The translations under genes were made by a program, and so were the position numbers. The notes below the pieces were generated by a model. It made no database searches and was not told where the DNA came from. It saw nothing but the letters and a program-made list of their open reading frames with translations. Below are positions 30,025 through 40,056 of a stretch of DNA of 64,000 nucleotides, one piece after another. The stretch's first letter is position 1. The number at the start of each line of letters is the position of its first letter. The stretch is from Moritella sp. PE36 (GTDB lineage Bacteria; Pseudomonadota; Gammaproteobacteria; Enterobacterales; Moritellaceae), in assembly GCF_000170855.1 (NCBI RefSeq), contig NZ_ABCQ01000011.1, positions 1 through 64,000 of the forward strand. The letters are read 5' to 3'.

Positions 30025-30486
30025 AATGCTTATAGCCTTTCAATCAATTCATTATCATGACATTACTGAACGTCCAGTGCTGATAATGTTTACAATCATA
30101 ATGCCACTATTGTAATACGAATATGACGACACTTCACCCTATTCAAACCATTAAACACATTTAATCTTATTAATGAGATCTATATTTGAGCATTGTCTAT
30201 TCGCCTTAAAATTCAACTTAACATGCAATCCACACCTCATTTCACCCAACCCGAGCAAAGTTACGATCGTGACAACTAAAACAACACTTTTACATGTGAT
30301 TTATAACTATAAAAAACAACAACAGGAGCAAACGCCAAGTAATAGACCAATAAAAATTGAAATAAACATACTAATCAGCACTTCACCAACCTAGAGAGCC
30401 CAAAGCACCAAAAGTTACAGTTTTCTTATAAAAAGCTAGCCAAGTGAATAGGATGTGTGCATAATGTAGTCAATGCAGCAGCCCAC
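30025..30486. other. Intergenic region upstream of greA
   Basis: About 460 nt of AT-rich DNA that should hold the greA promoter (leftward) and the promoter for the small gene at 30498. A 73-codon frame exists on the plus strand, but its composition and lack of a ribosome-binding site make it unlikely to be a gene. A CATAAT at 30461-30466 may be the -10 for the small gene. Confidence 0.5.
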
Positions 30487-30497
30487 AGGACATTATC

Positions 30498-30581
30498 ATG
30501 AAAGAATTTGTAGCCGTTTTTACTGTTTTAACTACTTTAGCTATCACAAGTGGTGTTTTACCATCAATCGCTAGCCTATAG
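30498..30581 (+). CDS. 27-residue hydrophobic peptide
   Basis: A very short frame with strong gene-like signals: AGGA 7 nt before ATG, 27 codons reading MKEFVAVFTVLTTLAITSGV and a short tail, then TAG, followed 13 nt later by a long terminator-like hairpin. Residues 4-25 could form one membrane helix after a short Lys-Glu start. I do not recognise the family. It resembles the single-span small membrane proteins often missed in annotation. There is no partner in the same operon. Confidence 0.5.
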   Translation: MKEFVAVFTVLTTLAITSGVLPSIASL

Positions 30582-30594
30582 TTTTAAAGTTCCG

Positions 30595-30669
30595 AAAACA
30601 GCATGGAAAAGTTTCTTGTTTTATAATGATATATTATAAATAGTCAAAAACTTCTCTATGCTGTTTTTT
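30595..30669 (+). terminator. Terminator after the 27-residue peptide gene
   Basis: Two 20-nt arms (30595-30614 and 30648-30667) pair with few mismatches around GCAT...ATGC and AAGTTT...AAACTT, enclosing an AT-rich loop that can itself fold; the right arm ends in T6. Confidence 0.65.
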
Positions 30670-30732
30670 ATACCTATTAGATAACCCCATTTCTCGCACT
30701 TCCCGCTCTATTTCACCTGAAAGATAATATTT

Positions 30733-30937
30733 TACACCCAAGCTACTTCAAGATGCTATATCAGCGACTAGCAGGGATATATCCTCTACTTCTACCTCAT
30801 CAATAGTTCAAATTTTATTTATATTCTGCAACTTTATTTGTTAGAACTTCGATATAGCTACAAGAAATCATTTTCTCTATCCGTATACTCTGCCCTTCTT
30901 AATTATGGACAAATATACTTAAAGTAGTTTGGGTATA
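30733..30937. mobile_element. MITE-like element, copy upstream of the TRIC-type gene
   Basis: The left end (30733-30756) and the inverted right end (about 30915-30937) match the ends of the element at 52930, and the next bases (GACTAGCAGGG) match its interior too. It is about 205 bp with no coding capacity. Its right end lies 24 nt before the start codon of the next gene, so it forms part of that gene's upstream region. Confidence 0.7.
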
Positions 30938-30961
30938 GAGCAAGGATCAATAAATTTTCTG

Positions 30962-31594
30962 ATGATGAACATGGATATTATTTATTTACTCGATTTAGCG
31001 GGTACCGCCGTTTTTGCAATCTCAGGCGTGCAAGTCGCTGGCCAGATGCGCATGGACCCATTTGGCGCAACAGTATTGGCTGCAGTAACCGCGATTGGCG
31101 GAGGTACGATACGTGATGCTGTTTTGGATGTAGGTCCTGCATTCTGGGTACACGATCCCACTTACCTCACCGTTATTATTTTAACCTCCTTGCTAACGAT
31201 TCTGTTTGCGAATCGTAGTCACCGCATGCCGCCAATATTATTACCGCTTGCCGATGCCGCAGGTTTAGCCTTATTCACCGTGATCGGTACACAGAAAGCT
31301 TTAGCTTATGGTGCGCCGGGTATGACTGCAGTGGTCATGGGCGTGATCACAGGTGTCGCTGGAGGTATTATCCGCGACCTATTGGCAAGCCGCGTGCCGA
31401 TGGTATTACAAAAAGATATCTATGCGACAGCGTCAGTGCTGGGAGGCGTGGTATATACTGGTTCACTGGCGATTGGTATAACTGAAGGTTTGGCAATGTT
31501 ACTCGCCATGACAGGGGTATTTACACTCCGAATGGCCGCAGTGCATTGGCATTTACGCTTACCGATGTTTGTTTTAAAACATCACCGTGAGTAA
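30962..31594 (+). CDS. TRIC-type small-molecule/ion channel family membrane protein (YicG/YadS-like)
   Basis: About 210 residues with seven predicted membrane helices in two repeated halves. Each repeat carries the UPF0126/TRIC signature: [15 protein letters not shown] in the first and [16 protein letters not shown] in the second. Prokaryotic TRIC proteins form trimeric cation channels, while some YicG-type members have been tied to glycine transport; I cannot choose between these. I picked ATG 30962 because the frame's earlier TTG (30929) lies inside the MITE-like end. AAGGA at 30942 is rather far away. Confidence 0.82.
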   Translation: MMNMDIIYLLDLAGTAVFAISGVQVAGQMRMDPFGATVLAAVTAIGGGTIRDAVLDVGPAFWVHDPTYLTVIILTSLLTILFANRSHRMPPILLPLADAAGLALFTVIGTQKALAYGAPGMTAVVMGVITGVAGGIIRDLLASRVPMVLQKDIYATASVLGGVVYTGSLAIGITEGLAMLLAMTGVFTLRMAAVHWHLRLPMFVLKHHRE

Positions 31595-31612
31595 TGCAGC
31601 AAGTTAATCGTT

Positions 31613-31652
31613 AAAAAGCCCGTTATGACAAAAATCATAACGGGCTTTTTTT
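31613..31652. terminator. Bidirectional terminator between the TRIC-type gene and tyrS
   Basis: A 16-bp perfect stem (31613-31628 with 31635-31650) built on AGCCCGTTATGA, flanked by A5 and T8, lies between two converging genes. Confidence 0.92.
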
Positions 31653-31702
31653 TATAAACGCTCAATGATAAGCATTTACTTATAACGACTAGCTAGTCAA
31701 TA

Positions 31703-32899
31703 TTAAGCTAATGTAATACGAGCAAACTTGCGTTTACCAACTTGGTATACCGCGGTACCCGCTGTAGGAACAAGTCGAGTATCATCTATTTTTACGCTAT
31801 CAATTTTAACCGCACCTTGCTTGATCATACGCATCGCTTCTGAAGTACCAGATACAAGACCCGCTTCTTTTAATAAATTCGCGATAGCCATTGCATCACT
31901 CACTGCAAAATCAAATTCCGGCATTTCATCTGGGATCGAATTTTTAGAAAAACGCTGAGTGAAATCATTATGTGCGCTTTCTGCAGCCGCTTCATCATGA
32001 AAACGGGCAATGATTTCTTTTGCTAATGAAATTTTAACATCACGTGGATTAACGGCGTCAGCCGCGATATCAGCTTTGAATTTTTCAATTTCAGCTAATG
32101 GACGGAATGATAATAATTCAAAGTAGTTCCACATCAACTCATCCGTGATCGACATGATCTTACCGAACATCTCGTTTGGCGCATCTGTTACACCAATATA
32201 GTTGTTCGATGATTTAGACATTTTCTTCACGCCGTCTAGACCAACAAGCAGTGGCATCATGATCACTGTTTGGGGTTTTTGACCTTCTGCTTTTTGTAAT
32301 TCACGACCCATTAATAGGTTGAATTTTTGATCTGTACCGCCAAGTTCAACATCAGCTTTCAGTGCAACTGAATCATAACCTTGTAATAATGGGTACATAA
32401 ATTCGTGGATCGCGATACCTTGACCAGACGCATAGCGTTTTTTGAAGTCATCGCGCTCTAGCATACGCGCAACAGTTTGCTGCGACGCTAAACGGATAAT
32501 TCCCGCAGCACCTAATTCGTTTAACCACGTTGAGTTAAACTCAATGCGGGTTTTTGATTCATCTAAAATTTTGAATACTTGGTCGGTATATGTTTTCGCA
32601 TTAACCAGTACATCTTCACGTGTTAATGGTGGACGTGTTGAGTTTTTTCCTGACGGATCACCGACAGTTGCAGTGAAATCACCAATCAAGAAGATAACTT
32701 CATGACCAAGGTCTTGGAATTGACGTAACTTGTTTAAGATAACAGTATGGCCCAAATGCAGGTCAGCACCGGTTGGATCAGCACCTAATTTAATTCTTAG
32801 CGGACGACCTTCTTTAAGTTTTGCTACTAGCTCTTCTTCAACTAGGATTTCTTCTGTACCACGTTTAATTTCGCGTAACGCATCATTGATTTGCGTCAT
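31703..32899 (-). CDS. tyrS: Tyrosyl-tRNA synthetase
   Basis: 398 residues from ATG 32899, which gives [14 protein letters not shown]; five extra codons upstream are open but less likely. Class I motifs are HLGH (48-51) and KMSKS (near 226), with the S4 RNA-binding domain at the C-terminus ([18 protein letters not shown]). The sequence is of the shorter TyrRS type with [13 protein letters not shown] that is common in Vibrio and Pseudomonas, unlike E. coli TyrS. It charges tRNA-Tyr. It is divergent from the M23 peptidase gene. Confidence 0.95.
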   Translation of the reverse strand: MTQINDALREIKRGTEEILVEEELVAKLKEGRPLRIKLGADPTGADLHLGHTVILNKLRQFQDLGHEVIFLIGDFTATVGDPSGKNSTRPPLTREDVLVNAKTYTDQVFKILDESKTRIEFNSTWLNELGAAGIIRLASQQTVARMLERDDFKKRYASGQGIAIHEFMYPLLQGYDSVALKADVELGGTDQKFNLLMGRELQKAEGQKPQTVIMMPLLVGLDGVKKMSKSSNNYIGVTDAPNEMFGKIMSITDELMWNYFELLSFRPLAEIEKFKADIAADAVNPRDVKISLAKEIIARFHDEAAAESAHNDFTQRFSKNSIPDEMPEFDFAVSDAMAIANLLKEAGLVSGTSEAMRMIKQGAVKIDSVKIDDTRLVPTAGTAVYQVGKRKFARITLA

Positions 32900-33139
32900 A
32901 ATGTTAAGCTCCACACTTATTACCTAAATATAATCACTCTATAGTACTGGATAGCGTTACAATTGAAAACCGTTGCCCACTGGCAATACCGTTAATTTAA
33001 TTACAAATACTGTTTCCCGGCTACTTTTGCTGAGACATTGAAAACCAGAAGCACGGCGTTACAAATTTTTTTTGCACAGTCCTTAGTATTTGTTAGAATA
33101 TGTGACTTATTTTAAATTTCCACAAGGCAGTGCTTTCTT

Positions 33140-34438
33140 ATGTCATTCGGTAACCGTTTTAAGCAATTACCAAAGCAACACCGAACCTTCATTCTCGTTA
33201 TTTTCGGTTTGATCATTACACTGCTGTTCCTGCCTGTATCCACCAGCGCACCACAATCTTCTGATGCTGGATCGTTCTACATTTATCAGATAGGCGATCG
33301 TTACAGTTTAAAATTACCGACGATAACCACAAGTGCAAATAAACCAGTTAAAACCCGACTCAACAGTAAAGAGATAATTGTTAAATCTGGCGATAACTTG
33401 TCATTAATCGGCAAACGCGGGCATTTATCAGCGAAAACCATTTATGAAATAGACCGACTAGCATCTGCCAAACGCTTACGCAACATTTATCCTGGACAAA
33501 AACTGACCATCACCACGAATGATGCAGGCCAATTTATGGGGCTTATCTATCCTTATAGCGCGACAGAGTCGTTGTATATCAATAAAACCAGCGATGGTTA
33601 CGTTGCCAATACTGTAAAAAGTAAAATCGAAATACGCGAGCAATTTGCCCGTGCAGATATCACCAGTAATTTCTGGAATGCAGGTGTAAAAGCAAACATG
33701 CCAGCAAAACAAATTATGAACTTAGCTACCATATTTGGTTGGGATATTGATTTCGCCTTGGATATTCGCGCTGGCGATAGTTTTGCCGTCATTTATGAAG
33801 AACAATTTATTGATGGTGACTTTGTCTCTACCGGTAATATTTTAGCCGCCGAATTTATTAACCAAGGCGATAAGTTCCAAGCTGTGCGTAATAACGATGG
33901 CAGTTATTATACGCCGTCAGGACGCTCGATGCGTAAAGCCTTCTTACGGGCGCCAGTCAACTTTAAATATATCAGCTCTAGCTTTAATCGTAAGCGTCGC
34001 CATCCAGTGACAGGTAAAGTACGTGCCCATAATGGGATTGATTATGCGGCAAGAACCGGCACGCCGATTGTATCTGCGGGTGACGGCAAAGTGATTGCAT
34101 CTGCTTATAATCGTTTTAACGGTAACTACGTCTTCATTAAACATAATACTAATATCGTCACTAAATACCTGCATATGAATAAGCGCACTGTAAAACAAGG
34201 CCAGCGCGTGAAACAGAACCAGAAAATTGGCACGGTTGGTGCTACAGGGCGGGTGACAGGTGCCCATTTACATTATGAATTCTTAGTGAATGGTAAACAC
34301 AAAAATCCTAAAACGGTATCACTGCCAAAAGCCGATTCATTACGTGGTAATGAGAAAACCAAGTTTGTCGCTAAGGCAAAAGGCATCATAAAACAGTTAG
34401 AAAGCAACGCTAAATTATATGGTTCAATCGCACTATAA
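33140..34438 (+). CDS. MepM-like M23 murein DD-endopeptidase
   Basis: 432 residues (E. coli MepM 440). An N-terminal membrane anchor (about 18-36) is followed by a LysM domain (about 76-127, VKSGDNLSLIGKRGHLSAKT to YPGQKLTI), an OapA-like middle part and a C-terminal M23 domain. The zinc ligands are seen in HNGIDYA (near 296) and HLHYEF (near 375). The family cleaves D-Ala-mDAP crosslinks so that the wall can expand. anmK follows after 29 nt, joining wall cleavage with muropeptide recycling. Confidence 0.9.
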   Translation: MSFGNRFKQLPKQHRTFILVIFGLIITLLFLPVSTSAPQSSDAGSFYIYQIGDRYSLKLPTITTSANKPVKTRLNSKEIIVKSGDNLSLIGKRGHLSAKTIYEIDRLASAKRLRNIYPGQKLTITTNDAGQFMGLIYPYSATESLYINKTSDGYVANTVKSKIEIREQFARADITSNFWNAGVKANMPAKQIMNLATIFGWDIDFALDIRAGDSFAVIYEEQFIDGDFVSTGNILAAEFINQGDKFQAVRNNDGSYYTPSGRSMRKAFLRAPVNFKYISSSFNRKRRHPVTGKVRAHNGIDYAARTGTPIVSAGDGKVIASAYNRFNGNYVFIKHNTNIVTKYLHMNKRTVKQGQRVKQNQKIGTVGATGRVTGAHLHYEFLVNGKHKNPKTVSLPKADSLRGNEKTKFVAKAKGIIKQLESNAKLYGSIAL

Positions 34439-34467
34439 AGATACATCACTGAGCTTAAGGAGCTACA

Positions 34468-35646
34468 ATGCGCGACAAACGTGAGTTATATATCGGCCTG
34501 ATGTCTGGCACCAGCATTGACGGTATTGATGCGGCGTTAGTTGAGTTTAAGGACGGCAAGTGTCAGCTGATTGCCCAGCATTTACAGCCGATGCCTGCGA
34601 CACTGACGGCACAGCTACATCAACTATGTCGTCCTAGTGATAATGAGATATCGGCGCTTGCGATCATAGAACAACCACTTGCTCAAGCCTTCGCACTGGC
34701 CTGTCAGCAATTACTGGCTAAAACGCCTTATACTGCCAGTGATGTTACCGCCATTGGTTCACACGGCCAAACCATACGCCATCACCCTGAGCATGGCTTT
34801 ACCTTGCAAATCGGTGATGCCAATATCCTCGCTGCCTTAACCAATATTGATACAGTGGCTGATTTTAGACGTAAAGACATGGCACTTGGTGGTCAGGGAG
34901 CACCTTTGGTCCCCGCATTTCATCAAGCGGTATTTCAGCATCAGACCATCAACCGCGCTATTGTTAACATTGGCGGCTTGGCTAACATTACTTACTTACC
35001 CAGTCTGCAACAGACTAAGCCCATTATTGGTTATGATACCGGCCCAGGTAATACCTTATTAGATGCTTGGTTTAGCGCGAAGAATAACAATGACAGTCAC
35101 TATGATGTGGATGGTCAATGGGCGAATTCAGGGGTTATTATTGAACCTTTACTCACGTCGCTATTGCAGCATGAATACTTTGCGTTGAATCCGCCGAAAA
35201 GCACAGGTAGAGAATTATTTAACTTAGCTTGGCTCGGCCAGTATCTAGCAATCGGCGCACGAGAATATACTGATGCGGACATACAACGCACCCTGACCCG
35301 TTTTACCGCCGTATCAATAACCAATGAAGTGACTAAATTGCTCCAAAGTGGTCGCGTTAATAAAAGTGGTGACATGAATAACAGTGGCGACGTGAATATA
35401 AACACTGAAGTGTATATTTGTGGTGGCGGCGCTGCCAATCCATTATTAATGGCGGATTTGGCGCAGCTGTTACCCAACAGCCCGGTAATGACAACCGCCG
35501 AGATTGGCATTGATCCTGATTGGGTTGAAGCAATTGCGTTTGCGTGGTTAGCAAAACAGCATATGCATAAGCAGCCTGGTAACTTACCTGCGGTGACCGG
35601 CGCCAGTCGCTTAGCCATTTTAGGTGCATTCTATCCGGCAGGTTAA
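34468..35646 (+). CDS. anmK: Anhydro-N-acetylmuramic acid kinase
   Basis: 392 residues (E. coli 369). Motifs: GLMSGTSIDGIDAALVEF, IGSHGQTIRHHP, NIGGLANITYLP, GYDTGPGNTLLDAW and CGGGAANP. It phosphorylates anhydroMurNAc during peptidoglycan recycling. Much of the extra length is an insertion before the CGGG motif, encoded by two 18-bp tandem units (35359-35376, 35377-35394) giving NKSGDM-NNSGDV. TAAGGAG lies 7 nt before the start. It is co-oriented with the M23 endopeptidase gene. Confidence 0.94.
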   Translation: MRDKRELYIGLMSGTSIDGIDAALVEFKDGKCQLIAQHLQPMPATLTAQLHQLCRPSDNEISALAIIEQPLAQAFALACQQLLAKTPYTASDVTAIGSHGQTIRHHPEHGFTLQIGDANILAALTNIDTVADFRRKDMALGGQGAPLVPAFHQAVFQHQTINRAIVNIGGLANITYLPSLQQTKPIIGYDTGPGNTLLDAWFSAKNNNDSHYDVDGQWANSGVIIEPLLTSLLQHEYFALNPPKSTGRELFNLAWLGQYLAIGAREYTDADIQRTLTRFTAVSITNEVTKLLQSGRVNKSGDMNNSGDVNINTEVYICGGGAANPLLMADLAQLLPNSPVMTTAEIGIDPDWVEAIAFAWLAKQHMHKQPGNLPAVTGASRLAILGAFYPAG

Positions 35647-35710
35647 TATTATATTTAATGTAATGAGTATTAATGTAAATAGCCTGACGACTATTCAATA
35701 CAAAAAAAAG

Positions 35711-35741
35711 ATAAAAAAATAGAGCCCGATGGCTCTATTTT
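35711..35741 (-). terminator. Terminator of grpE (also facing anmK)
   Basis: A 10-bp stem AAATAGAGCC/GGCTCTATTT with 4-nt loop. The minus-strand side continues into a long T-tract; the plus-strand side has only a few T, so it mainly serves grpE. Confidence 0.85.
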
Positions 35742-35817
35742 CATATGCAGATGTTGCTATACCAATGACATTAAATAATTGATCATCAATTTCTTGTCAT
35801 TGGTACTACATTAGCAA

Positions 35818-36483
35818 TTAAGCTTGCGTATCAATTGTTGGTGTTGTTGCAGCTTTTGAGATCATCACCATAGCTGGACGAATTAGACGACCATTTAGTT
35901 CATAACCTTTTTGCATCACAGAAATCACTGTATTTGGTTCAACGTCAGTACTTTCAATCATGCTCATTGCCTGATGTAACTCTGGGTTGAATTTTTCACC
36001 TTCAGGGTTAACAGATTTAACCCCAAACTTTTCTAATGCAGCTTCCAGTGATTTAGCCGTTAGCTCAATACCTTCGATCAGCGGTAGCAATGTTTCATTC
36101 GATTTATCAACATGTAGTAGACCACGTTCCATGTTATCAATAACAGGCAGCAGTTCATTAGCAAATTTTTCTAACGCGAATTTTTTTGCTTTATCCACAT
36201 CAATCGCAGCACGGCGACGAATATTATCAGCGTCAGCTTTAGCACGTAATGCAACATCTTTAAATTCCGCTGCTGATGCCGTTGCTTTTTCAAGTTCAGC
36301 TTCTAATGCAGCGATACGTGCAACAGACTCATCAACTTCCACAGTCGCTTCTTCAACTGTCACTTCTTCAGCTGTAACACCTTCAACGACAGGCTGTACT
36401 TCAGCTTCTGTTACTGACTGCGCTTCAACTTGCTTTTCAGCCTGTACTTTTTGCTCTTCGCTGCTCATTACTTTCTCCGACAT
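35818..36483 (-). CDS. grpE: Nucleotide exchange factor GrpE
   Basis: 221 residues (E. coli 197). The extra length is an acidic N-terminal arm rich in Glu, Val and Thr (about 1-55). The long coiled coil (about 58-130, [20 protein letters not shown] onward) and the beta-wing domain ([23 protein letters not shown] to [17 protein letters not shown]) follow. GrpE makes DnaK exchange ADP for ATP. A sigma-32-like promoter upstream points to heat-shock control. It is divergent from nadK. Confidence 0.95.
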   Translation of the reverse strand: MSEKVMSSEEQKVQAEKQVEAQSVTEAEVQPVVEGVTAEEVTVEEATVEVDESVARIAALEAELEKATASAAEFKDVALRAKADADNIRRRAAIDVDKAKKFALEKFANELLPVIDNMERGLLHVDKSNETLLPLIEGIELTAKSLEAALEKFGVKSVNPEGEKFNPELHQAMSMIESTDVEPNTVISVMQKGYELNGRLIRPAMVMISKAATTPTIDTQA

Positions 36484-36543
36484 TCAATTCAGCATACTTT
36501 AATACAAGTACACTATATTACAATTAATGGGTTATACCGAAAT

Positions 36544-36572
36544 ATAATGGGGATCCTAACACGAGATTCAAG
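36544..36572 (-). promoter_or_regulatory. Sigma-32-like promoter of grpE
   Basis: On the minus strand CTTGAAT (-35) is followed after 13 nt by CCCCATTAT (-10), a near-consensus heat-shock promoter. It lies about 60 nt upstream of the grpE start. Confidence 0.8.
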
Positions 36573-36726
36573 TCAAATTCATCTCTTGTTATTCTCTAAC
36601 GCAAAATAGTGCCAAAAATAGAAGTTAAATGACTTACTAAGCGCCATATATATCGCGTTTATACTTTGAATCTTGAACTCGCTTGAGTATATACTAAACC
36701 TATACTTACTTAGTGGAATCAAGGCA

Positions 36727-37608
36727 ATGAAGAGAGAGTTCAAAACTATCGGGTTAATCGGAAAGCCCAAGCATCCAGAAACAACCAAAACCCTTATTGC
36801 CCTACACAATTTTTTGACCAAACATCAATACAACGTGATAGTTGATAGTCGCGTATCTCAAGATCTTGGCATGGAAGGTGTCATATCTCGTCCACTGATG
36901 AATTTAGGTGAAGAAGCTGATCTGGCAGTGGTTGTCGGGGGCGACGGTAATATGCTGGGCGCTGGTCGGGTATTATCACGCTTTGATATCGCGGTAATCG
37001 GCGTTAACCGAGGTAATTTAGGCTTTTTAACCGATCTCGACCCCGAAGCTTTTGATGAACACTTATTAGGCGTACTCAAGGGCGAATACATTTCGGAAAA
37101 ACGTATTTTATTAAATACCTCGATTTACCGCTACGGCATGTTAAAAGCCACCAACCTAGCATTTAATGAAACCATCTTACACCCGGGTAAGATCCCAGCA
37201 ATGATTGAGTTTGAAGTGTATATCGATGATAGCTTTATGCTCAGTCAACGTGCCGATGGCCTACTCGTCTCAACGCCAACAGGTTCAACTGCTTACTCAT
37301 TGTCTGCAGGTGGTCCCATTGTATCGCCAAATTTAGAAGCAATTTCCTTAATGGCGATGTTCCCCCATACACTATCTAGTCGCCCTATCGTAATAAGTGC
37401 AAATAGTACAGTGAGATTGGTTGTTTCGCTAAACAATGAAGAAAATATGATGGTCAGTTGTGATGGTCATGTCCACATAGGCGTATTGCCTGGAGATGAA
37501 ATAATCATCAAACGTGATAAAAACCACCTGCATTTGATCCATCCAAAAAGCTATGATTACTTTAACGTTTTACGTGAAAAGTTAGGCTGGGGCAGTAAAT
37601 TATTTTAG
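36727..37608 (+). CDS. nadK: NAD kinase
   Basis: 293 residues from ATG 36727 (E. coli 292); 18 codons upstream are open but do not match the family, while [14 protein letters not shown] does. The nucleotide-binding GGDGN motif is at 71-75, with [36 protein letters not shown] and the C-terminal [19 protein letters not shown]. It makes NADP from NAD and ATP. It is divergent from grpE and upstream of recN. Confidence 0.96.
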   Translation: MKREFKTIGLIGKPKHPETTKTLIALHNFLTKHQYNVIVDSRVSQDLGMEGVISRPLMNLGEEADLAVVVGGDGNMLGAGRVLSRFDIAVIGVNRGNLGFLTDLDPEAFDEHLLGVLKGEYISEKRILLNTSIYRYGMLKATNLAFNETILHPGKIPAMIEFEVYIDDSFMLSQRADGLLVSTPTGSTAYSLSAGGPIVSPNLEAISLMAMFPHTLSSRPIVISANSTVRLVVSLNNEENMMVSCDGHVHIGVLPGDEIIIKRDKNHLHLIHPKSYDYFNVLREKLGWGSKLF

Positions 37609-37626
37609 TCTGAGCGCAGCACTATA

Positions 37627-37651
37627 AAGGCTTAACTCGCCGTTAAGCCTT
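37627..37651 (+). terminator. Hairpin after nadK
   Basis: A 10-bp stem AAGGCTTAAC/GTTAAGCCTT with a 5-nt loop, 18 nt past the stop; no T-run follows, so termination is uncertain. Confidence 0.45.
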
Positions 37652-37751
37652 ATCAACCCTCATCACAATATTCAGCCAATCTAGATCACAAATTAAAAAT
37701 AAACCACGCAACTAAACGCAAAGTATTTACACTGACCAGCTCGCACATATA

Positions 37752-37771
37752 TACTGTATATAAAACCAGGC
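37752..37771 (+). promoter_or_regulatory. LexA (SOS) box of recN
   Basis: TACTGTATATAAAACCAGGC has the CTGT-N8-(A/C)CAG core with an alternating-AT left half and ends 22 nt before the recN start. Strong SOS control of recN is known in E. coli. Confidence 0.8.
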
Positions 37772-37793
37772 TGATAAAATAAACAGGATACGT

Positions 37794-39455
37794 ATGCTAA
37801 CGCAACTCACTATTCATAATTTTGCTATCGTTAAATTTCTAGAACTTGAACTGAAATCGGGAATGACCACAGTCACGGGTGAAACAGGTGCCGGTAAATC
37901 CATTGCTATCGATGCATTGGGTCTTGCTTTAGGCTCTCGTGCTGATGCCAGTACCGTTCGTCCCGGTGAAAAGAAAGCAGAAATAAGCGCGATCTTTACC
38001 GTCGAAGCAAGTTCTCTCGCTTATAAATGGTTAGTCGAGCACGAATTAAATAATGAAGATGAATGTATCCTGCGACGTGTTATCACCGCAGAAGGTCGCT
38101 CTAAAGGTTATATCAATGGTATACCAGTGCCATTACAGCAGCTTAAATCCCTGTCGCAATTTTTGGTACAAGTACACGGCCAGCACGCACACCAAGCCTT
38201 GCTAAAGCCTGAAATACAATTAGCGATCCTGGATGGCTATGCCAGTCATCAAAAATTACAAACCAACGTACGTGATAGTTACCGCACTTGGCACAATTTA
38301 TCTAATGAAGAAAAAAAACTACTACAAAATCAACAACAACGTGCGGCGAGACAGCAGTTATTACAATATCAAGTATCCGAACTTGACGAATTTGCCCTTG
38401 CTGACGGTGAGTACAGTCAGATAGAAGCAGAACACAAGCTGTTAGCAAACAGCACAGAGTTAGTACAAGAATGTATGAGCTGTGTCGATACCCTGTATGA
38501 AAACGAAGACAATGCTATCTGCAACATGTTGCAAGTCGTTACCCATCGTTTAGAAAATTTGCTCGACATGGATCCGAAATTAAAATCGATCACCGACACT
38601 TTACAAGATGCTGTGGTACTGGTTGAAGAAGCCGGTAACGAGCTACGCAGCTATACCGATAACCTTGACCGTGATCCGCAACAATTTGAATACTTAGATG
38701 AGCGTTTAGGTAAAGCCCTCGAACTCGCCCGTAAGCATCAAGTACCAGCAGACCATTTAGCAACACATCATCACATGTTAAAAGCAGAACTCGGCAATAT
38801 CGCCGGTGATGATGAACGTATCGACAGCATTAAAATTGAATTACAAGCATCACAAGCCAAGTATCATCAACAAGCAGAAAAGCTATCGCTTAGCCGCCAA
38901 AAATACGCCAAACAGTTAAACAAACTGATCACCGCCAGTATGCATGAACTGAGCATGGAGAACGGTTGTTTTAAGATGGTCCTTGAAAGCAGTGAACATA
39001 AAACCCCTAACCCACAAGGTTTAGACAATATTGACTTCTTGGTATCAACCAACCCAGGACAGCCCTTACAAGCACTGGGTAAAGTCGCATCGGGTGGTGA
39101 ACTATCACGTATCAGCTTAGCAATCCAAGTGATCACCGCACAAAAGATCTCAACCCCGACGTTAATTTTTGATGAAGTGGATGTGGGTATCTCGGGGAAA
39201 ACAGCATCTATTGTCGGCAAGCTATTACGCCAATTAGGCGATAAAACCCAAGTCATGTGTGTCACCCATTTACCGCAAGTGGCATCAAAAGGACATCAGC
39301 AAATGTTTGTGAGTAAAACCACCGACGGCAAAACCACCGAAACCAGCATGAAAGCCTTAACGAAGGAAATGCGTATTGCAGAGTTAGCACGGTTACTCGG
39401 TGGCGATAAGATCACAGCATCAACCCTAAATAACGCTGCCGAAATGTTAGTTTAA
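37794..39455 (+). CDS. recN: DNA repair ATPase RecN
   Basis: 553 residues, identical in length to E. coli RecN. SMC-like: Walker A GETGAGKS at 29-36, a long coiled-coil middle, ABC signature (VASGGELSRISLAIQV) and Walker B (TLIFDEVDVGISG) near the end, then the conserved VTHLPQVAS-GHQQMFVSK. It acts in double-strand-break repair and is one of the most strongly SOS-induced proteins; the LexA box just upstream fits this. Confidence 0.97.
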   Translation: MLTQLTIHNFAIVKFLELELKSGMTTVTGETGAGKSIAIDALGLALGSRADASTVRPGEKKAEISAIFTVEASSLAYKWLVEHELNNEDECILRRVITAEGRSKGYINGIPVPLQQLKSLSQFLVQVHGQHAHQALLKPEIQLAILDGYASHQKLQTNVRDSYRTWHNLSNEEKKLLQNQQQRAARQQLLQYQVSELDEFALADGEYSQIEAEHKLLANSTELVQECMSCVDTLYENEDNAICNMLQVVTHRLENLLDMDPKLKSITDTLQDAVVLVEEAGNELRSYTDNLDRDPQQFEYLDERLGKALELARKHQVPADHLATHHHMLKAELGNIAGDDERIDSIKIELQASQAKYHQQAEKLSLSRQKYAKQLNKLITASMHELSMENGCFKMVLESSEHKTPNPQGLDNIDFLVSTNPGQPLQALGKVASGGELSRISLAIQVITAQKISTPTLIFDEVDVGISGKTASIVGKLLRQLGDKTQVMCVTHLPQVASKGHQQMFVSKTTDGKTTETSMKALTKEMRIAELARLLGGDKITASTLNNAAEMLV

Positions 39456-39609
39456 CCTCTCACAATCGCCATAACGCAGGGAACTAAAGCCTGCTTTTAC
39501 CTTCTAATCAGCGTATCGTTAAGTAAGTCGGCGAAATACACCGATTTACTTCGCTCGCCAGCCGAGTTATTATTTACCTTTCTATATGGACTTAATTAGC
39601 AAAATACTT

Positions 39610-39966
39610 ATGCGCTTAAAACACTTACTTATTGCAGGCTTGGCTATCTTTAGTTTATCAGGCTGCTCAATTCTAGAAAAAATGGTTTATAAAATTGATA
39701 TCCCACAAGGTAACTATGTTGAAGATCGCCAAGTAGACAAATTACGTGTGGATATGACTAAAGAACAAGTAACGTTTGTACTTGGCAGCCCAATGTTAGT
39801 TGATTCGTTCGACCATGATATGTGGAATTATTTGTATCATTTCAAGACGGGCCGAGGCGAAGTAACAACGAAACAGCTGGTATTAACGTTTGCAGGTGAT
39901 AACTTGAAAACTGTGGTTGGTGATTACCCACTAAATCCGAACTTTGCAACGCCGCTAGAAAGATAA
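39610..39966 (+). CDS. bamE: BAM complex lipoprotein BamE (SmpA)
   Basis: 118 residues from ATG 39610 (E. coli 113); an in-frame ATG 24 nt upstream only lengthens the N-region. The signal [19 protein letters not shown] places the lipidated Cys at 19. The mature domain holds the family's [32 protein letters not shown] and the W-Y-YHF stretch. It stabilises the outer-membrane protein assembly machine. It lies beside convergent rnfH-ratA as in E. coli. Confidence 0.94.
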   Translation: [118 protein letters not shown]

Positions 39967-40009
39967 AGCAAGATCGAGAGATCAATCTAATCGACAATGT
40001 TAGATAATA

Positions 40010-40045
40010 AAAATCACAACCTGCACTAGATTGTGATTTTTATTA
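40010..40045. terminator. Bidirectional terminator between bamE and rnfH
   Basis: A 10-bp stem AAAATCACAA/TTGTGATTTT with an 11-nt loop; T-rich on both outward sides, between converging genes. Confidence 0.82.
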
Positions 40046-40056
40046 TGCCTATAGCA

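Noticed and set aside
30173-30394. 73-codon plus-strand frame upstream of the 27-residue gene
   Set aside because: Low-complexity AT-driven composition, no ribosome-binding site and no recognisable domain.
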